Shown here piece by piece: positions 17,716 through 27,048 of a stretch of 57,096 bases of DNA; position 1 is the first letter of the stretch, and every line of letters starts with the position of its first letter. A program made the position numbers and the translations under genes. A model generated the notes under the pieces. The model was not told the origin of the DNA and ran no database searches. It saw only the letters and a list, made by a program, of their open reading frames with translations. Origin of the DNA: Halobacteriales archaeon QS_4_69_31 (GTDB lineage Archaea > Halobacteriota > Halobacteria > Halobacteriales > Haloarculaceae); NCBI GenBank assembly GCA_003021655.1, contig PXRP01000002.1, positions 1-57,096 of the forward strand, written 5' to 3'.

Positions 17716-18700
17716 CGAACTCGTCTGTGGCCTCCCGCCAGGCCTCGATGATGGCGTCGTCGCTCTCGCTGTCCCAGGGGTCGATGGCGTCGCGCCGTTC
17801 GATGTCGGCTATCGTCCGCTCGACCCCCTCGCGGAAGGGGACCGTGTACGCGAAGTCCAGGTCGCGGCGGGCCTTGCTGTTGTCGAAGACCGTCGAGAAC
17901 TGGAAGTGGTCGACGAGGCCGTCGGTGCGGTCTGGCGCCGCGGCGACGAGCTGGTCGGTCGGGATAGCGACCAGGTCCGGGTCGGGCGCGTCCATCGCCT
18001 CGGCTACGGTTTCGTGGTACTGCTCCCAGGTGATGACCTCCTCGCTGGTGACGTGGTAGGCCTCGCCGTACGCGCGCTCGTTGCCAAGCGCCGCCACGAA
18101 CGCGGCGGCCACGTCGTCACGATGGCAGGGGCCCCACAGCGTCGCGCCGTCCCCGTGGACGATGATAGGCTTGCCCTTCCGGACCCGGTCGAGGTAGTAG
18201 GTCCCGGTGCCCAGGGTGTGGAATATCTGTCCGCCCTCGCCGTACGTGCTCCAGGGGCGGATGGTCGTGGTCGCGAACGCCTCCCCGTGGGCGTCCATGA
18301 AGAGGTCCTCGCAGTCGGCCTTGTTCGCGCCGTAGTCGCTGACGGGCGGTTCGCGGGCGGCGTCCTCCGTCGCGGGGTTGCGCGCCAGCGGACGGTGGTA
18401 GACGTCGACCGTCGAGCAGAAGACGAACTGGTCGACGCCGGCGAAAGCCTCGACGGCGGCCTCGGCCTGCTCCGGAGTGAAACACACCATGTCGACGACC
18501 GCGTCCGGTTCGTGTTCGTCGGCGACCGCGGCGAGCCGGTCCGCGTCGTTCCGGTCGCCGTGGACGTGCGAGACTGCGTCCGGCAGGTCGGCGTCGGTCT
18601 CGCCGCGGTGAAAGACCGTCACGTCGTGGCCGGCCGCGACCGCCTGCCGGGAGATACCCGTGCTTATCAGGCCGGTGCCGCCGAGGATGAGAACGTCCAT
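17696..18700 (-). CDS. NAD-dependent epimerase/dehydratase family protein
   Basis: 334 residues from the ATG at 18700. Extended SDR with the Gly-rich loop VLILGGTGLISTG (residues 4-15) and catalytic Tyr123/Lys127 in SDYGANKADCE, Ser/Thr donor in FCSTVDVYH. Resembles nucleotide-sugar epimerase/reductase enzymes acting on UDP- or dTDP-sugars; the substrate is not clear. The final residues ETVRE are encoded by a repeat copied downstream of the stop. Confidence 0.82.
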   Translation of the reverse strand: MDVLILGGTGLISTGISRQAVAAGHDVTVFHRGETDADLPDAVSHVHGDRNDADRLAAVADEHEPDAVVDMVCFTPEQAEAAVEAFAGVDQFVFCSTVDVYHRPLARNPATEDAAREPPVSDYGANKADCEDLFMDAHGEAFATTTIRPWSTYGEGGQIFHTLGTGTYYLDRVRKGKPIIVHGDGATLWGPCHRDDVAAAFVAALGNERAYGEAYHVTSEEVITWEQYHETVAEAMDAPDPDLVAIPTDQLVAAAPDRTDGLVDHFQFSTVFDNSKARRDLDFAYTVPFREGVERTIADIERRDAIDPWDSESDDAIIEAWREATDEFVETVRE

Positions 18701-18867
18701 GCACCCTCCTCGTGGGGAGGCCGAATAAATCGTCGCGTCCCGGCAGTCCGGCCGGCCGGGCGTCCGGCGGACCGGTGGCCGACCGGTCCGTAGCCGTCCC
18801 GGGTAGTGACAGTGTGACAGACTACCTACGCCCAAACCCTTTTGGACCGGTACGCCGACCGGGGGGT

Positions 18868-19617
18868 ATGGACCGTGCGTACGACGTGGGCGTCCAGAGC
18901 GTGGTCTTCCAGGACTACCGGCTGGTGGACCTGCTGTCGGAACTGGACGGGACGCCGGTCGACCACGTCGAGGTCTGGTGTCACCACCTGTCGCCGTCGA
19001 CCGGCGAGCCGGCCCGGCGTGGCGCCTTCGAGGCGCTCTCGACGACGGACGTTGGGGTCTGTGGCTACGGCGTCGTCGACATCGACGCCGCGGGCGGGGC
19101 GCGCGCTCACGTCGACCTCGCGGACCGGCTCGGCGCGGACTACGTGACCGTCAACTACCCGCCCGACGCCGACGCGATCACGGAGGAACTCGTCGTGCTC
19201 GCCGAGGAGTACGCCGTCGACGTGGGCATCCACAACTACTCGTCGGTCCACCACGACGACCTCTCGACGGTTTTCTCGACGATGGCCGACGTCCGGGGCG
19301 TGCTCGACCGGTACGACCACGACCGGCTCGGCCTCTGTGTCGACACCGGCCACTTCCTCGTCGAGGACGTCGCCCCGGCGGCGGTCGTCCGCGAGTTCGG
19401 CGACCGGATCAACAGCGTCCACCTCAAGGACACCTCCGGGGCGGCCGTCGAGGACGTCCCCGGCGCGGGCCGGCTGGACATCGACCGCATCATCGAGTTA
19501 CTCGACGCCTACGCCGACCTGGCGGCGCCGCTGGTCGTCGAGTACGAACTCCCCCAGGAGCGGGCACACGAGGCGCTCCGCGAGGCGACCGGGCGCGTGC
19601 GGGCCGCCCTGGAGTAG
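18868..19617 (+). CDS. Sugar phosphate isomerase/epimerase (xylose isomerase-like TIM barrel)
   Basis: 249 residues from the ATG at 18868. Conserved AP endonuclease 2/xylose isomerase-like pattern: VEVWCHHLS, ADYVTVNYP, VDVGIHNYSSVHHDD, LGLCVDTGHFLVEDV, INSVHLKDTS and VVEYELP, with the metal ligands Glu, Asp, His and Glu along the barrel. Divergent from the epimerase gene with 167 bases between, so they may share a carbohydrate pathway but not a transcript. Confidence 0.83.
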   Translation: MDRAYDVGVQSVVFQDYRLVDLLSELDGTPVDHVEVWCHHLSPSTGEPARRGAFEALSTTDVGVCGYGVVDIDAAGGARAHVDLADRLGADYVTVNYPPDADAITEELVVLAEEYAVDVGIHNYSSVHHDDLSTVFSTMADVRGVLDRYDHDRLGLCVDTGHFLVEDVAPAAVVREFGDRINSVHLKDTSGAAVEDVPGAGRLDIDRIIELLDAYADLAAPLVVEYELPQERAHEALREATGRVRAALE

Positions 19618-19751
19618 CTCGGCGGGGTCGAGTTCCGGCTCCCAGTAAGGTGTCGTTGTGCTGTCGAGACCTGGCTTACTCGACGGACATCAGCCTGATT
19701 CCGGCCAACGAACTGCACGTTTTAGATGCCTCTGTGGAGTCGTTGGTGACA

Positions 19752-20048
19752 ATGAACGACCCCCCTAGAGCGGTCGGTCGAACCCCGCAGGTTCGACTGG
19801 ACCGGAAGCCGGAGGAATCGCCGACCGATGCCGTGCTCAGGGCGGCCCAGCGTGCCGGCGTCGACCCGCTGTCGGTCACCCCGATGGCGCGGGTGGTCGA
19901 CACGGAGGCGCTCGACAGACTGCTCTCGGAGAGGCACGACCCCGACCCGCAGACGACCCTCGTCGTCGAACTGTGGGACCACCGGTTCGCGGTGACCCCG
20001 AGTACCGTGGCGGTCTACGAGACGGGCGACGACACCGCGGGAGCGTAA
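19752..20048 (+). CDS. HalOD1-type output domain protein
   Basis: 98 residues. The C-terminal 60 residues (DPLSVTPMARVVDTEALDRL ... VVELWDHRFAVTPSTVAVYE) match the halobacterial output domain HalOD1, usually found at the end of signal-transduction proteins or as a stand-alone small protein. A TATA-like GTTTTAGA is about 29 bases upstream. Possibly co-transcribed with the gene 32 bases downstream. Confidence 0.65.
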   Translation: MNDPPRAVGRTPQVRLDRKPEESPTDAVLRAAQRAGVDPLSVTPMARVVDTEALDRLLSERHDPDPQTTLVVELWDHRFAVTPSTVAVYETGDDTAGA

Positions 20049-20080
20049 CGCGTATCGGCGTCCCGTTCCCACGAGGTCAC

Positions 20081-20410
20081 ATGAGTCTCGACGACCTGAC
20101 CGACGCTATCGAGGACACCTACGGGGAGTTCGAGGAGGAACTGACGGTGACGACAGACCGGCAGACCCGCAACGAACTCGCGATGCTGGTGGCAGCACTC
20201 GACCCCGACGACCCCGACGAACTCGTCCGGCGGGCCGTCCACGTCCTGTTTCGCCAGACTGTCGACACCGGCGACCTCGACTTCCACCTCCGCAACGGCT
20301 ACGACGTTACCTACGACGAGTACCTCTCCGGGATGACCTTCGACGAGATGACCGGCGCCGACCAGTACCCCCAGTCGGGCGACTCTGACGACCGGCGCTA
20401 CCAGTTCTGA
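20081..20410 (+). CDS. Conserved haloarchaeal hypothetical protein
   Basis: 109 residues, acidic, mostly helical, with no recognised domain; C-terminal tail DEYLSGMTFDEMTGADQYPQ is polar. No signal peptide or membrane helix. Composition and codon use match neighbours. Convergent with the HAD phosphatase gene, 15 bases between stops. Confidence 0.6.
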   Translation: MSLDDLTDAIEDTYGEFEEELTVTTDRQTRNELAMLVAALDPDDPDELVRRAVHVLFRQTVDTGDLDFHLRNGYDVTYDEYLSGMTFDEMTGADQYPQSGDSDDRRYQF

Positions 20411-20425
20411 GGAGTCGGACACAGC

Positions 20426-21268
20426 TCACCCCGGGCCCGCTCCGGGGTTTTCCCCCTCCAGCAGGTCGGGTAGGTCCGCGAGCGAGTCGAGGATGTAGTC
20501 GGGAGTCACGTCGCTGGCGGGAACGTCCTCGCGGGAACTCACGCCGGTCGTCACGAGCGCGGTCGCCATGCCGTGGTCGACACCCATCGCCAGGTCCGTG
20601 TCCAGGCGGTCGCCGACGACCAGACAGGCCTCCGGCGGCAGGTCCAGCCTCTCCAGCACCGCGCGCGCAGCGACCGACGAGGGTTTGCCCAGCACCCGGT
20701 CGGGGTCGCGGTCGACCGTCCCCGCCACCGCCCGGAGTATCGCGCCCGACCCCGGCATCAGGCCGTCGCCGGTCGGTACCGTCCGGTCGGGGTCGGTGCC
20801 GAGAAACGTCGTCGTCTCGTCGATGCAGTCGAGTGCGGCCTGCATCTCGCCGTAGTCGAACGTCTCGTCCCAGGAGGCGACGAACACCGTCGCCCGCTCG
20901 GGGTCGGTCGTGAGTTGCTGGCCCGCCTCCCGGAGGTAGGCCCGCAGCGACGCCGAGCCGACGAGATAGACCGGTTCGTCGGGGTGGTGGTCGCGCAGGT
21001 AGTCGCGGGTCACCGTCGAGGCCGGCACCACCGCCGACTCGTCGACCTCGACCCCCACCCCGGCGAGGCGCTCGACGTACTCGGCCGGCGTCTCCGTGGG
21101 GTTGTTCGAACAGAAGACGATAGCGACTCCCCGTTCGCGGAGTCTCGCCAGTGCCGCGGCCGCCCCCGGGATCGGGTCGGTACCCCTGTAGACCGTCCCG
21201 TCCAGGTCGACGACGACGCCCCGGACCTGCGGCCGACCCTCCGTCGTGTCCTCGCTCCGCCCTGTCAT
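20426..21268 (-). CDS. HAD-IIA family phosphatase (NagD-like)
   Basis: 280 residues. HAD motif I is VVVDLDGTVYRG (Asp21, Asp23), motif II FCSNNPTET, the conserved Lys in VLGKPSSVAARAVLERL, and motif IV VVGDRLDTDLAMG; these place it in the NagD/4-nitrophenylphosphatase/phosphoglycolate phosphatase group. It probably removes phosphate from small sugar phosphates or glycerol/glycolate phosphate. Separated by 42 bases from the sulfatase gene upstream on the same strand. Confidence 0.86.
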   Translation of the reverse strand: MTGRSEDTTEGRPQVRGVVVDLDGTVYRGTDPIPGAAAALARLRERGVAIVFCSNNPTETPAEYVERLAGVGVEVDESAVVPASTVTRDYLRDHHPDEPVYLVGSASLRAYLREAGQQLTTDPERATVFVASWDETFDYGEMQAALDCIDETTTFLGTDPDRTVPTGDGLMPGSGAILRAVAGTVDRDPDRVLGKPSSVAARAVLERLDLPPEACLVVGDRLDTDLAMGVDHGMATALVTTGVSSREDVPASDVTPDYILDSLADLPDLLEGENPGAGPG

Positions 21269-21310
21269 CGAGTGGTTGTTGGCGCGAGCGAGGATATGTC
21301 TCCCGGTCGG

Positions 21311-22822
21311 TCAGTCCCCGGGGACCAGTCCGAGTCGGTCGAACTGCTCGTCGGGCGCGTCCAGGTCCCGCATGGCGTCTTCGAGGAGACCGCGCATCCG
21401 CGCGAGTTCGTCCGGCCGTTCCTCGGCGAGGTCGGTCCCCTGGCCGGGGTCCGCGTCGGTGTCGAACAGCAGGGCTTGGTCGGCCTGGCGGCTGCCGGTG
21501 CCGTCGGGGAGGCGCCAGACGGTCGCGTCGGTGTAGGGGAGCGTCGCTGGCTCGGCCGCCGGTTCCGGGCCGGTCAGCTGCATCGTCGAGTAGACGTTCA
21601 CCGGGGCGTCGGCGTCGCCGGGCTGGAGGAGGGTGTACCGGCCGTCCGTGACGCAGGCGTCCGCGCCGAAGTAGCCGTACAGCGCGTACTCGCGGTGCTC
21701 GTCAGCGTCGCCGGCCACCAGCGGCAGGAGGCTCCTGCTGTGGGTGTGTTCGGGCACGTCGGCGCCGAGGCTCTCTAACACCGTGGCGTAGACGTCGACC
21801 GCGGAGGTGACCGCGTCGACCCGGCCGTCGTGACCGTCAGGGTGGGAGACCAGAAGCGGCGTGTGCGCCACCGCGTCGTAGGTCGGCATGTAGTTTTTCA
21901 TGACGTACCCGTGTTCGCCGAGCATCTCGCCGTGGTCGGTGGTCACGACGACGACCGTGTCCGCCCAGGCGTTCTGTCGGTCGAGCCTGTCGAGGACGCG
22001 CCCGAACCAGCGGTCGACCATCGTGACCTTGCCGGCGAACTGCGATTTGACGAACTCCAGTTGGCGGTCGGTGAGTCCCTGCTCGTCGACGGGCGCGTAG
22101 TCCGGCCAGTTGACCATCTCGGGGTCGGTGGGGTCCTCGTCGGTGTACATCGAGGCGTACGGCTCCGGGCAGTGGAACGGCTCGTGGACGTCGAAGGAGT
22201 CGACATAACAGAACCACTGGTCCCAGTCGGCGTTGTCGTCGATCCACCGGGCGGTCTCGGAGAACACTTTCGGCGCGAAGAAGTCCCGCTCGTCGAGTTC
22301 GTCGAAGTCGGCGACGTTGCGGGGGTACTGGCCGGCGCCGCCGGGACCCGGGTCCGCCGGGTCGGCGTCGTGGCGGTTGTCCTGGTCGAGGAGCCGCTCG
22401 TCGGGATACCGCGGCGCCGTCTTCCAGTGGTCGTACTCGTGGCCGCGGACGAACTCGAAGCCGTCGTAGTCCTCGTAGTAGCCGTGACTGCCGTGCTCGA
22501 AGTAGTGGTAGTGGTCGGTGACGAGTTTCGTCGTCGCCCCCGCCTCGCCAGCGAGCGCGGGGACCGTCCTGTCGTACGGTTCGACCGGGCCCCAGGGCCG
22601 CCAGAGGAACTCCTGGATCCCGCAGATGAACTCGCGGCGCTGGGGCATACACGGGAGGCTCCCGGCGTAGTGGGAGTCGAAGACCGCGGCGCGCTCGGCG
22701 AAGCGGTCCAGGTTCGGCGTGGCGACGTCGTAATCGACGACGCGGGGCCGGTCGCGGTACGCGCCGAGGAAGTCCCGGCGGAGACTGTCGACCGTGATCA
22801 GAAGGACGTCGTACGATGACAC
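21311..22822 (-). CDS. Sulfatase/alkaline-phosphatase superfamily hydrolase
   Basis: 503 residues. N-terminal metal site LLITVDSLRRDFLGAY, the sulfatase consensus C-x-P-x-R as CMPQR (Cys58-Arg62), and the distal site VVVVTTDHGEMLGEHG. If active as a sulfatase, Cys58 would be converted to formylglycine; I see no formylglycine-generating enzyme gene in the window, so a phosphatase or phosphotransferase role is an alternative. No signal peptide, so cytoplasmic. Confidence 0.82.
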   Translation of the reverse strand: MSSYDVLLITVDSLRRDFLGAYRDRPRVVDYDVATPNLDRFAERAAVFDSHYAGSLPCMPQRREFICGIQEFLWRPWGPVEPYDRTVPALAGEAGATTKLVTDHYHYFEHGSHGYYEDYDGFEFVRGHEYDHWKTAPRYPDERLLDQDNRHDADPADPGPGGAGQYPRNVADFDELDERDFFAPKVFSETARWIDDNADWDQWFCYVDSFDVHEPFHCPEPYASMYTDEDPTDPEMVNWPDYAPVDEQGLTDRQLEFVKSQFAGKVTMVDRWFGRVLDRLDRQNAWADTVVVVTTDHGEMLGEHGYVMKNYMPTYDAVAHTPLLVSHPDGHDGRVDAVTSAVDVYATVLESLGADVPEHTHSRSLLPLVAGDADEHREYALYGYFGADACVTDGRYTLLQPGDADAPVNVYSTMQLTGPEPAAEPATLPYTDATVWRLPDGTGSRQADQALLFDTDADPGQGTDLAEERPDELARMRGLLEDAMRDLDAPDEQFDRLGLVPGD

Positions 22823-22864
22823 GGCTGCGGTGTCGGCCGCCCCCGACCTAAAACCCCCGAGACG

Positions 22865-24271
22865 TCAGCCGGCACGGGAGCGGTCGTCCCAGCGCGGACC
22901 GGCACGACCCGCGAGTCCGACGCCGGCGACGCCGCCGACGAGCGCGACGCCGAGGGCGGCGGCGTTGGCCAGCGCCGGCATCTCGGTGTGGACCAGCGCG
23001 GCGACGACCAGCGGCAGCGCCACCAGCGCCAGCGCGGCGCCGAAGACGACGAAAAGCGGCGTGTCGAACAGCAGTTCGTTCGGTGACAGTCCGGTCACGT
23101 AGGCGGTCACGCCGAAGACGTAGACGGCCACGAGCGGGAAGACGACGGCGCCGACGGCCACCTCGCGGGCGGGCACCCACACGAGCGACCCGAGCAGGTA
23201 GACCAGCCCCGCCGGCAGGGACACGAGCAGGTACGCGCGGCGCTTGCCGGCGAAGACGGCCCGCATCGACACGGGATACCGGCGGTACTCGGCCACGTCG
23301 TCCGATATCGTCAGCCAGCTGTAGCTCGTGAACGCCCCCAGTCCGAGCAAGGTCCCGATGGCGATGCCCATCGACGGGTCCAGCGCCGTCGCCCGCCCCA
23401 CCTCCAGGACCAGCACCAGCGTGACGGCAAAGAGCAGGCCCATCGAGAACAGCACCTTCCAGACCGACCCGCTGCTGCCGGCCAGCTCCAGAACCGTCCG
23501 GGTCGCGACGCCGTCGCCGAGGCGGCCGCGCAGGCGCTCGTACCGCCCCGAGGCCGTCCGCGGGCTCCCGCCATCGGGCGGGTCGAACAGCAACGGGCCG
23601 ACGACCGACAGGACCGCCAGCGGGGCGAACCCCGTGAGCGCGCTCCGGGGCGTCGGCGACTCGTAGAACGCCAGCGGCGTCAGCGTCACGACGTCGACCC
23701 GGCCGGAGACGACGACGGCCGCGACGGCCAGCGCGGCGCCGACGACCAGCCCGCTGTGGCGCGAGCCGAGCCCGGCCAGCGTGAGACTCGACGCCACGCC
23801 CAGTCCGAACGTCGCGCTCACCGTGACCCACAACAGCGCGACCCTCGCCGGGGCGGCGCCGCCGGCCAGCGCGACGGCCGCGTAGCCGACTGCCACCGGA
23901 CCGATGAAAAGCACCGAGTAAAAGAGCAGGTCCTTCAGGAGAAAGACCGCGAGCAGGCGCCCCATCCTGACCGGGAGCGTCCGCGCCGAGAAGACGAGCA
24001 TCGTCACGTCACCGAGCACGTCGGCCATCGCGTCGCGCCCGACGAGGCCGATGGTGCCGACCTGGAGCCCGAAGAAAAAGACCAGCCCGTGGATGCCGGC
24101 GGCGACCGTCCGGAGGTCGGCCCCGGTGAGTCCGAACAGCCAGACGCCGGCCGCCGACAGCGCGAGCGTGACGACCGGGAACAGCAGAAAGCGGTCCCCG
24201 AAGAGTGCGGCGTGGAGCCGGTACTCCTCGCGGACCATCCGCGCCAGCAGCGTCTCGGAAGCGCCACTCAT
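22865..24271 (-). CDS. ABC transporter permease
   Basis: 468 residues with about 12 hydrophobic helices and no nucleotide-binding domain. The start (MSGASETLLARMVREEY) overlaps the stop of the ATPase gene by four bases, giving a tight two-gene export operon. The substrate is unknown; the fold resembles ABC-2 type exporters of drugs, lipids or peptides. Confidence 0.75.
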   Translation of the reverse strand: MSGASETLLARMVREEYRLHAALFGDRFLLFPVVTLALSAAGVWLFGLTGADLRTVAAGIHGLVFFFGLQVGTIGLVGRDAMADVLGDVTMLVFSARTLPVRMGRLLAVFLLKDLLFYSVLFIGPVAVGYAAVALAGGAAPARVALLWVTVSATFGLGVASSLTLAGLGSRHSGLVVGAALAVAAVVVSGRVDVVTLTPLAFYESPTPRSALTGFAPLAVLSVVGPLLFDPPDGGSPRTASGRYERLRGRLGDGVATRTVLELAGSSGSVWKVLFSMGLLFAVTLVLVLEVGRATALDPSMGIAIGTLLGLGAFTSYSWLTISDDVAEYRRYPVSMRAVFAGKRRAYLLVSLPAGLVYLLGSLVWVPAREVAVGAVVFPLVAVYVFGVTAYVTGLSPNELLFDTPLFVVFGAALALVALPLVVAALVHTEMPALANAAALGVALVGGVAGVGLAGRAGPRWDDRSRAG

Positions 24272-25002
24272 CGGCGGTCGCTTCCCCCGTCGGTCGCCGC
24301 GGGCGCCTCGACCTCCTCGCGGAAGTAGGCGAGCAGTTCGTCGTCGCCCAGTCCTCGCGGGTCCCGCTCGGCGACGAGGGTGCCGTCGCGGACGATCCCC
24401 ACCGAGGTACAGAGGTCGGCCGCGACGTCCAGAAAGTGCGTCGAGAGAAAGAGCGTGTTCCCGCGCTCGCAGTACGCGCGGAGGTGGTCCCTGACCTCCG
24501 CCTGCATGATGGGGTCGAGGTTGACCAGCGGTTCGTCGATGAACACGAGGTCGGGGTCGTGGATGAACGCCTGGGCGAGCATGACGCGCTGGCGTTCCCC
24601 CTCCGAGAGGTCCGTCGAGAGGGTATCGAGCTGGTCGCGAAAGCCCAGCCGGTCGGCCCACTCGTCGATGCGGGGCGCGGCGTCGAACTCGCGGACGTCG
24701 CCGACGAACTGGAGGTACTCGCGGGGCGTCAGGAAGCTCGGCGGGTCCTCGCGCTCGGGGAGGATGCCGACCGCCCGGCGCACGGCCAGCGGGTCCGCCA
24801 CCGGGTCCTCGTCCAGGACGCGGGCCTCGCCGGCGGTCGGTTCGGTCTGGCCGGTCAGCACCTCGATGGTCGTCGTCTTGCCCGAGCCGTTGGGCCCGAG
24901 CAACCCGAACAGTTCGCCCTCCGGGACCGTCAGCGAGAGCCCGTCCAGTGCCGTCAGGTCCCCGTAGATCTTGGTCAGGTCGGTCGTCTCGATGGCCGTC
25001 AT
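24268..25002 (-). CDS. ABC transporter ATP-binding protein
   Basis: 244 residues. Walker A GPNGSGKT (36-43), signature LSEGE (132-136), Walker B LVFIDEP (152-158) and switch His in LSTHFLDVA. ABC-2 export type (CcmA/NatA-like). First gene of an operon with the overlapping permease at 22865-24271. The start is 104 bases from the divergent lipoprotein remnant. Confidence 0.88.
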   Translation of the reverse strand: MTAIETTDLTKIYGDLTALDGLSLTVPEGELFGLLGPNGSGKTTTIEVLTGQTEPTAGEARVLDEDPVADPLAVRRAVGILPEREDPPSFLTPREYLQFVGDVREFDAAPRIDEWADRLGFRDQLDTLSTDLSEGERQRVMLAQAFIHDPDLVFIDEPLVNLDPIMQAEVRDHLRAYCERGNTLFLSTHFLDVAADLCTSVGIVRDGTLVAERDPRGLGDDELLAYFREEVEAPAATDGGSDRR

Positions 25003-25106
25003 GGAAGAGCGCTTCCCGATCGGTGGACCTACACCCAGTTATACGTTGTGTGCCGGCCGGTCACAGCCACGACAGGTGTTTAGGCTCCTCGGCCGTACGG
25101 ACGGGC

Positions 25107-25343
25107 ATGGACCGCAGCCGGCGAACGGTCCTCGGGGCACTCGCGGCCGCCGGCTCGACGGCTGGCTGTCTCGGGAGCGTCGGCGGGAGCGGCGCCGAGG
25201 CCGAGACGGCCGAGCGGGTCGGCGTCGAGGGCCTGCCCACGCTCGTCCTCTTCGACCGGTCGGGTCAGGAACGGTGGCGACACATCGGCCTCGCCGGGAC
25301 CGACTCGTTCAGGCCCGAGGTCCGCGGGGCCTCGAAGGGCTGA
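25107..25343 (+). pseudogene. Truncated thioredoxin-like Tat lipoprotein
   Basis: 78 residues in one open frame. A Tat lipoprotein signal (MDRSRRTVLGALAAAGSTAG with the lipobox Cys next) is joined after about 15 residues to GVEGLPTLVLFDRSGQERWR, the cis-proline strand and following hairpin of a TlpA/thioredoxin domain. The intervening region, including the CxxC active site, is absent. It may still yield a small exported protein, but it looks like an internally deleted thioredoxin lipoprotein. Confidence 0.55.
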
Positions 25344-25372
25344 GAGAGACGACCCCGGTACCCCTCGCCGCC

Positions 25373-25440
25373 AGTCGGCAGTGTCGGTTCCGGAGACGGT
25401 GTCAGAGTCAGTCGGCAGCGTCGGTGCCGGAGGCGGTGTC
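25373..25440 (-). repeat. 31-base duplication across the PH-domain gene stop
   Basis: Copies at 25410-25440 and 25373-25403 differ at only three of 31 positions. The first encodes the last ten codons (SGTDAAD region) of the minus-strand PH-domain gene; the second lies just beyond the stop codon (25408-25410). Confidence 0.8.
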
Positions 25441-27048
25441 GGTGCCGTGAGTGGTGTCGACCCGTGTCCCACGGTCCTGCTGGCCCCTCCGGCGCCGGAG
25501 CGAGCGGGAGAGCGAGTCGGGGACGGCCTCGCGTATCTCGTCGGCCGTTCGGGCGTCCACGTCGACGGCCTTGGCGTCGTTGCCGCCGAGGCTGTAGGCG
25601 CCGGCTGTGTCGACGACGACGGTCCCGAGGTCGCGCCGGCGCTGGAACACCGTCTCCGAACTGACCGTCGTCTGGACGCGGTGGTAGGGGACGACCTTCG
25701 TCTGTCGCGACCAGAACCCGGTGCGCGTGACGGCGTGGTCCTCCCGGAGCGCGTAGCCGAGGTTCGCCCACTTCAGGTGGGCCGCGACGGGCACGAGGAC
25801 CAGCCCCACGAGCGGGAGCCACCAGTACGACTGGAACTCCAGGGCCGTCGAGACGCCGTAGAACACGCCCGTGAGAACGAGCAATGCGGTCGTGTACCGG
25901 GCGGCGTACCGCTGGCGGGCCCGCTTCGGCGGGCGCTCGAACCCGCCGAGGTCGGCGGGCTCTATCGTGCGCGCCAGTTCGCGGACCCGCTCGCGCTCGG
26001 CGAGGGGGATAGCCGCCTGCGAGCCGCCGCCGGAGTCGCCGCCCGCCCCCGCCCGGCCCGCCGTCTCGATGTACAGCGCCGCGTAGCCGAGTCGCCGCGC
26101 GAGGACGTTCTCCCGTATCGTCAGCGACTGGACCTTCGAGAGGGGGATCGTCCCGCTGTACTTCTGGAAGAGACCCCGGCGGTAGCGCAACTCCTCGTCG
26201 TCGCGCTCCAGCGAGAAACCGTAGTAGCGCGCGGCGTTGATCAGGCCCGATAGCAACCCCAGCACCACGACGCCCGCGACCCCGGCGACGGGACCCAGGA
26301 TGAGACCGAGCAGGCTGTCGGGCCTGGCGAACAGTTGCTCGCCGATGAACGAGAACGCCTGCGGGCCGAACAGCGAGCCGCCGAAAAACAGCAGCGAGAC
26401 CAGCCGGAAGTCGGTCGAGACGACCGCGAGCGCGAGCAGTTCCCGCTCGGTGACCGCGAACACCTCCTCGGCCAGTTCGCTCTCGGGCGGTTCCGGGGAG
26501 TCCGACCGACGGCGCCGGCTCACCGCCGCCCGCAACGCCTCGGCGTCGTCCTCGCCGATGTACTGGAGGTTAGCCTCGGTCTGGCCGCCGCCGGCCGTCT
26601 CGACCCCGACGGTCGCGATGCCCAGGATCCGCTGGACCAGCGACTGGCTCACGTCGACGTTCTGGGCGCGTCGCAGCGGGATCTCGCGCTCGCGCCGGCT
26701 GAACACCCCCGAGCGGATGTCGAAGGTGTCCTCGGTCAGTTCGTACTCGTATCGCCGGTAGCTCGCGACCGTGTAGCCCACGATGGCCGCGGCGAGGGAG
26801 ACGACCCCGACGAGCGCCAGGACGCCGCCCCGCGGGCCGAACATCGCAGTCAGGCTCGGCACGCCCGCGAAGAAGACAAACAGCACCGGCCCGATGGCCT
26901 GCTGGGCCAGCCGGTAGGGTACCGTCAGCGGGTGTAGCTTCCGCGGACCGTCGAACGTCGTCTCGCGTGCGACTCCCGCGCCGGCCCGGTCGCCGGAGTC
27001 GGCCCCGGGCCCGTCGGTTTCGCCCCGGGTGTCGTCGTCCCTGCTCAT
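25408..27048 (-). CDS. PH-domain (bPH2, YdbT-like) membrane protein
   Basis: 546 residues with three bPH2 (DUF304) modules each preceded by paired membrane helices: RRYEYELTEDTFDIRSGVFS, YYGFSLERDDEELRYRRGLF and LGYALREDHAVTRTGFWSRQ, each followed by the IPLxxxQxVxxxxS motif. This is the YdbT half of the YdbS/YdbT pair, implicated in resistance to membrane-active stress in Bacillus. The ATG overlaps the stop of the YdbS-like gene by four bases. The C-terminal tail is Thr/Asp-rich and repeated after the stop. Confidence 0.78.
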   Translation of the reverse strand: MSRDDDTRGETDGPGADSGDRAGAGVARETTFDGPRKLHPLTVPYRLAQQAIGPVLFVFFAGVPSLTAMFGPRGGVLALVGVVSLAAAIVGYTVASYRRYEYELTEDTFDIRSGVFSRREREIPLRRAQNVDVSQSLVQRILGIATVGVETAGGGQTEANLQYIGEDDAEALRAAVSRRRRSDSPEPPESELAEEVFAVTERELLALAVVSTDFRLVSLLFFGGSLFGPQAFSFIGEQLFARPDSLLGLILGPVAGVAGVVVLGLLSGLINAARYYGFSLERDDEELRYRRGLFQKYSGTIPLSKVQSLTIRENVLARRLGYAALYIETAGRAGAGGDSGGGSQAAIPLAERERVRELARTIEPADLGGFERPPKRARQRYAARYTTALLVLTGVFYGVSTALEFQSYWWLPLVGLVLVPVAAHLKWANLGYALREDHAVTRTGFWSRQTKVVPYHRVQTTVSSETVFQRRRDLGTVVVDTAGAYSLGGNDAKAVDVDARTADEIREAVPDSLSRSLRRRRGQQDRGTRVDTTHGTDTASGTDAAD

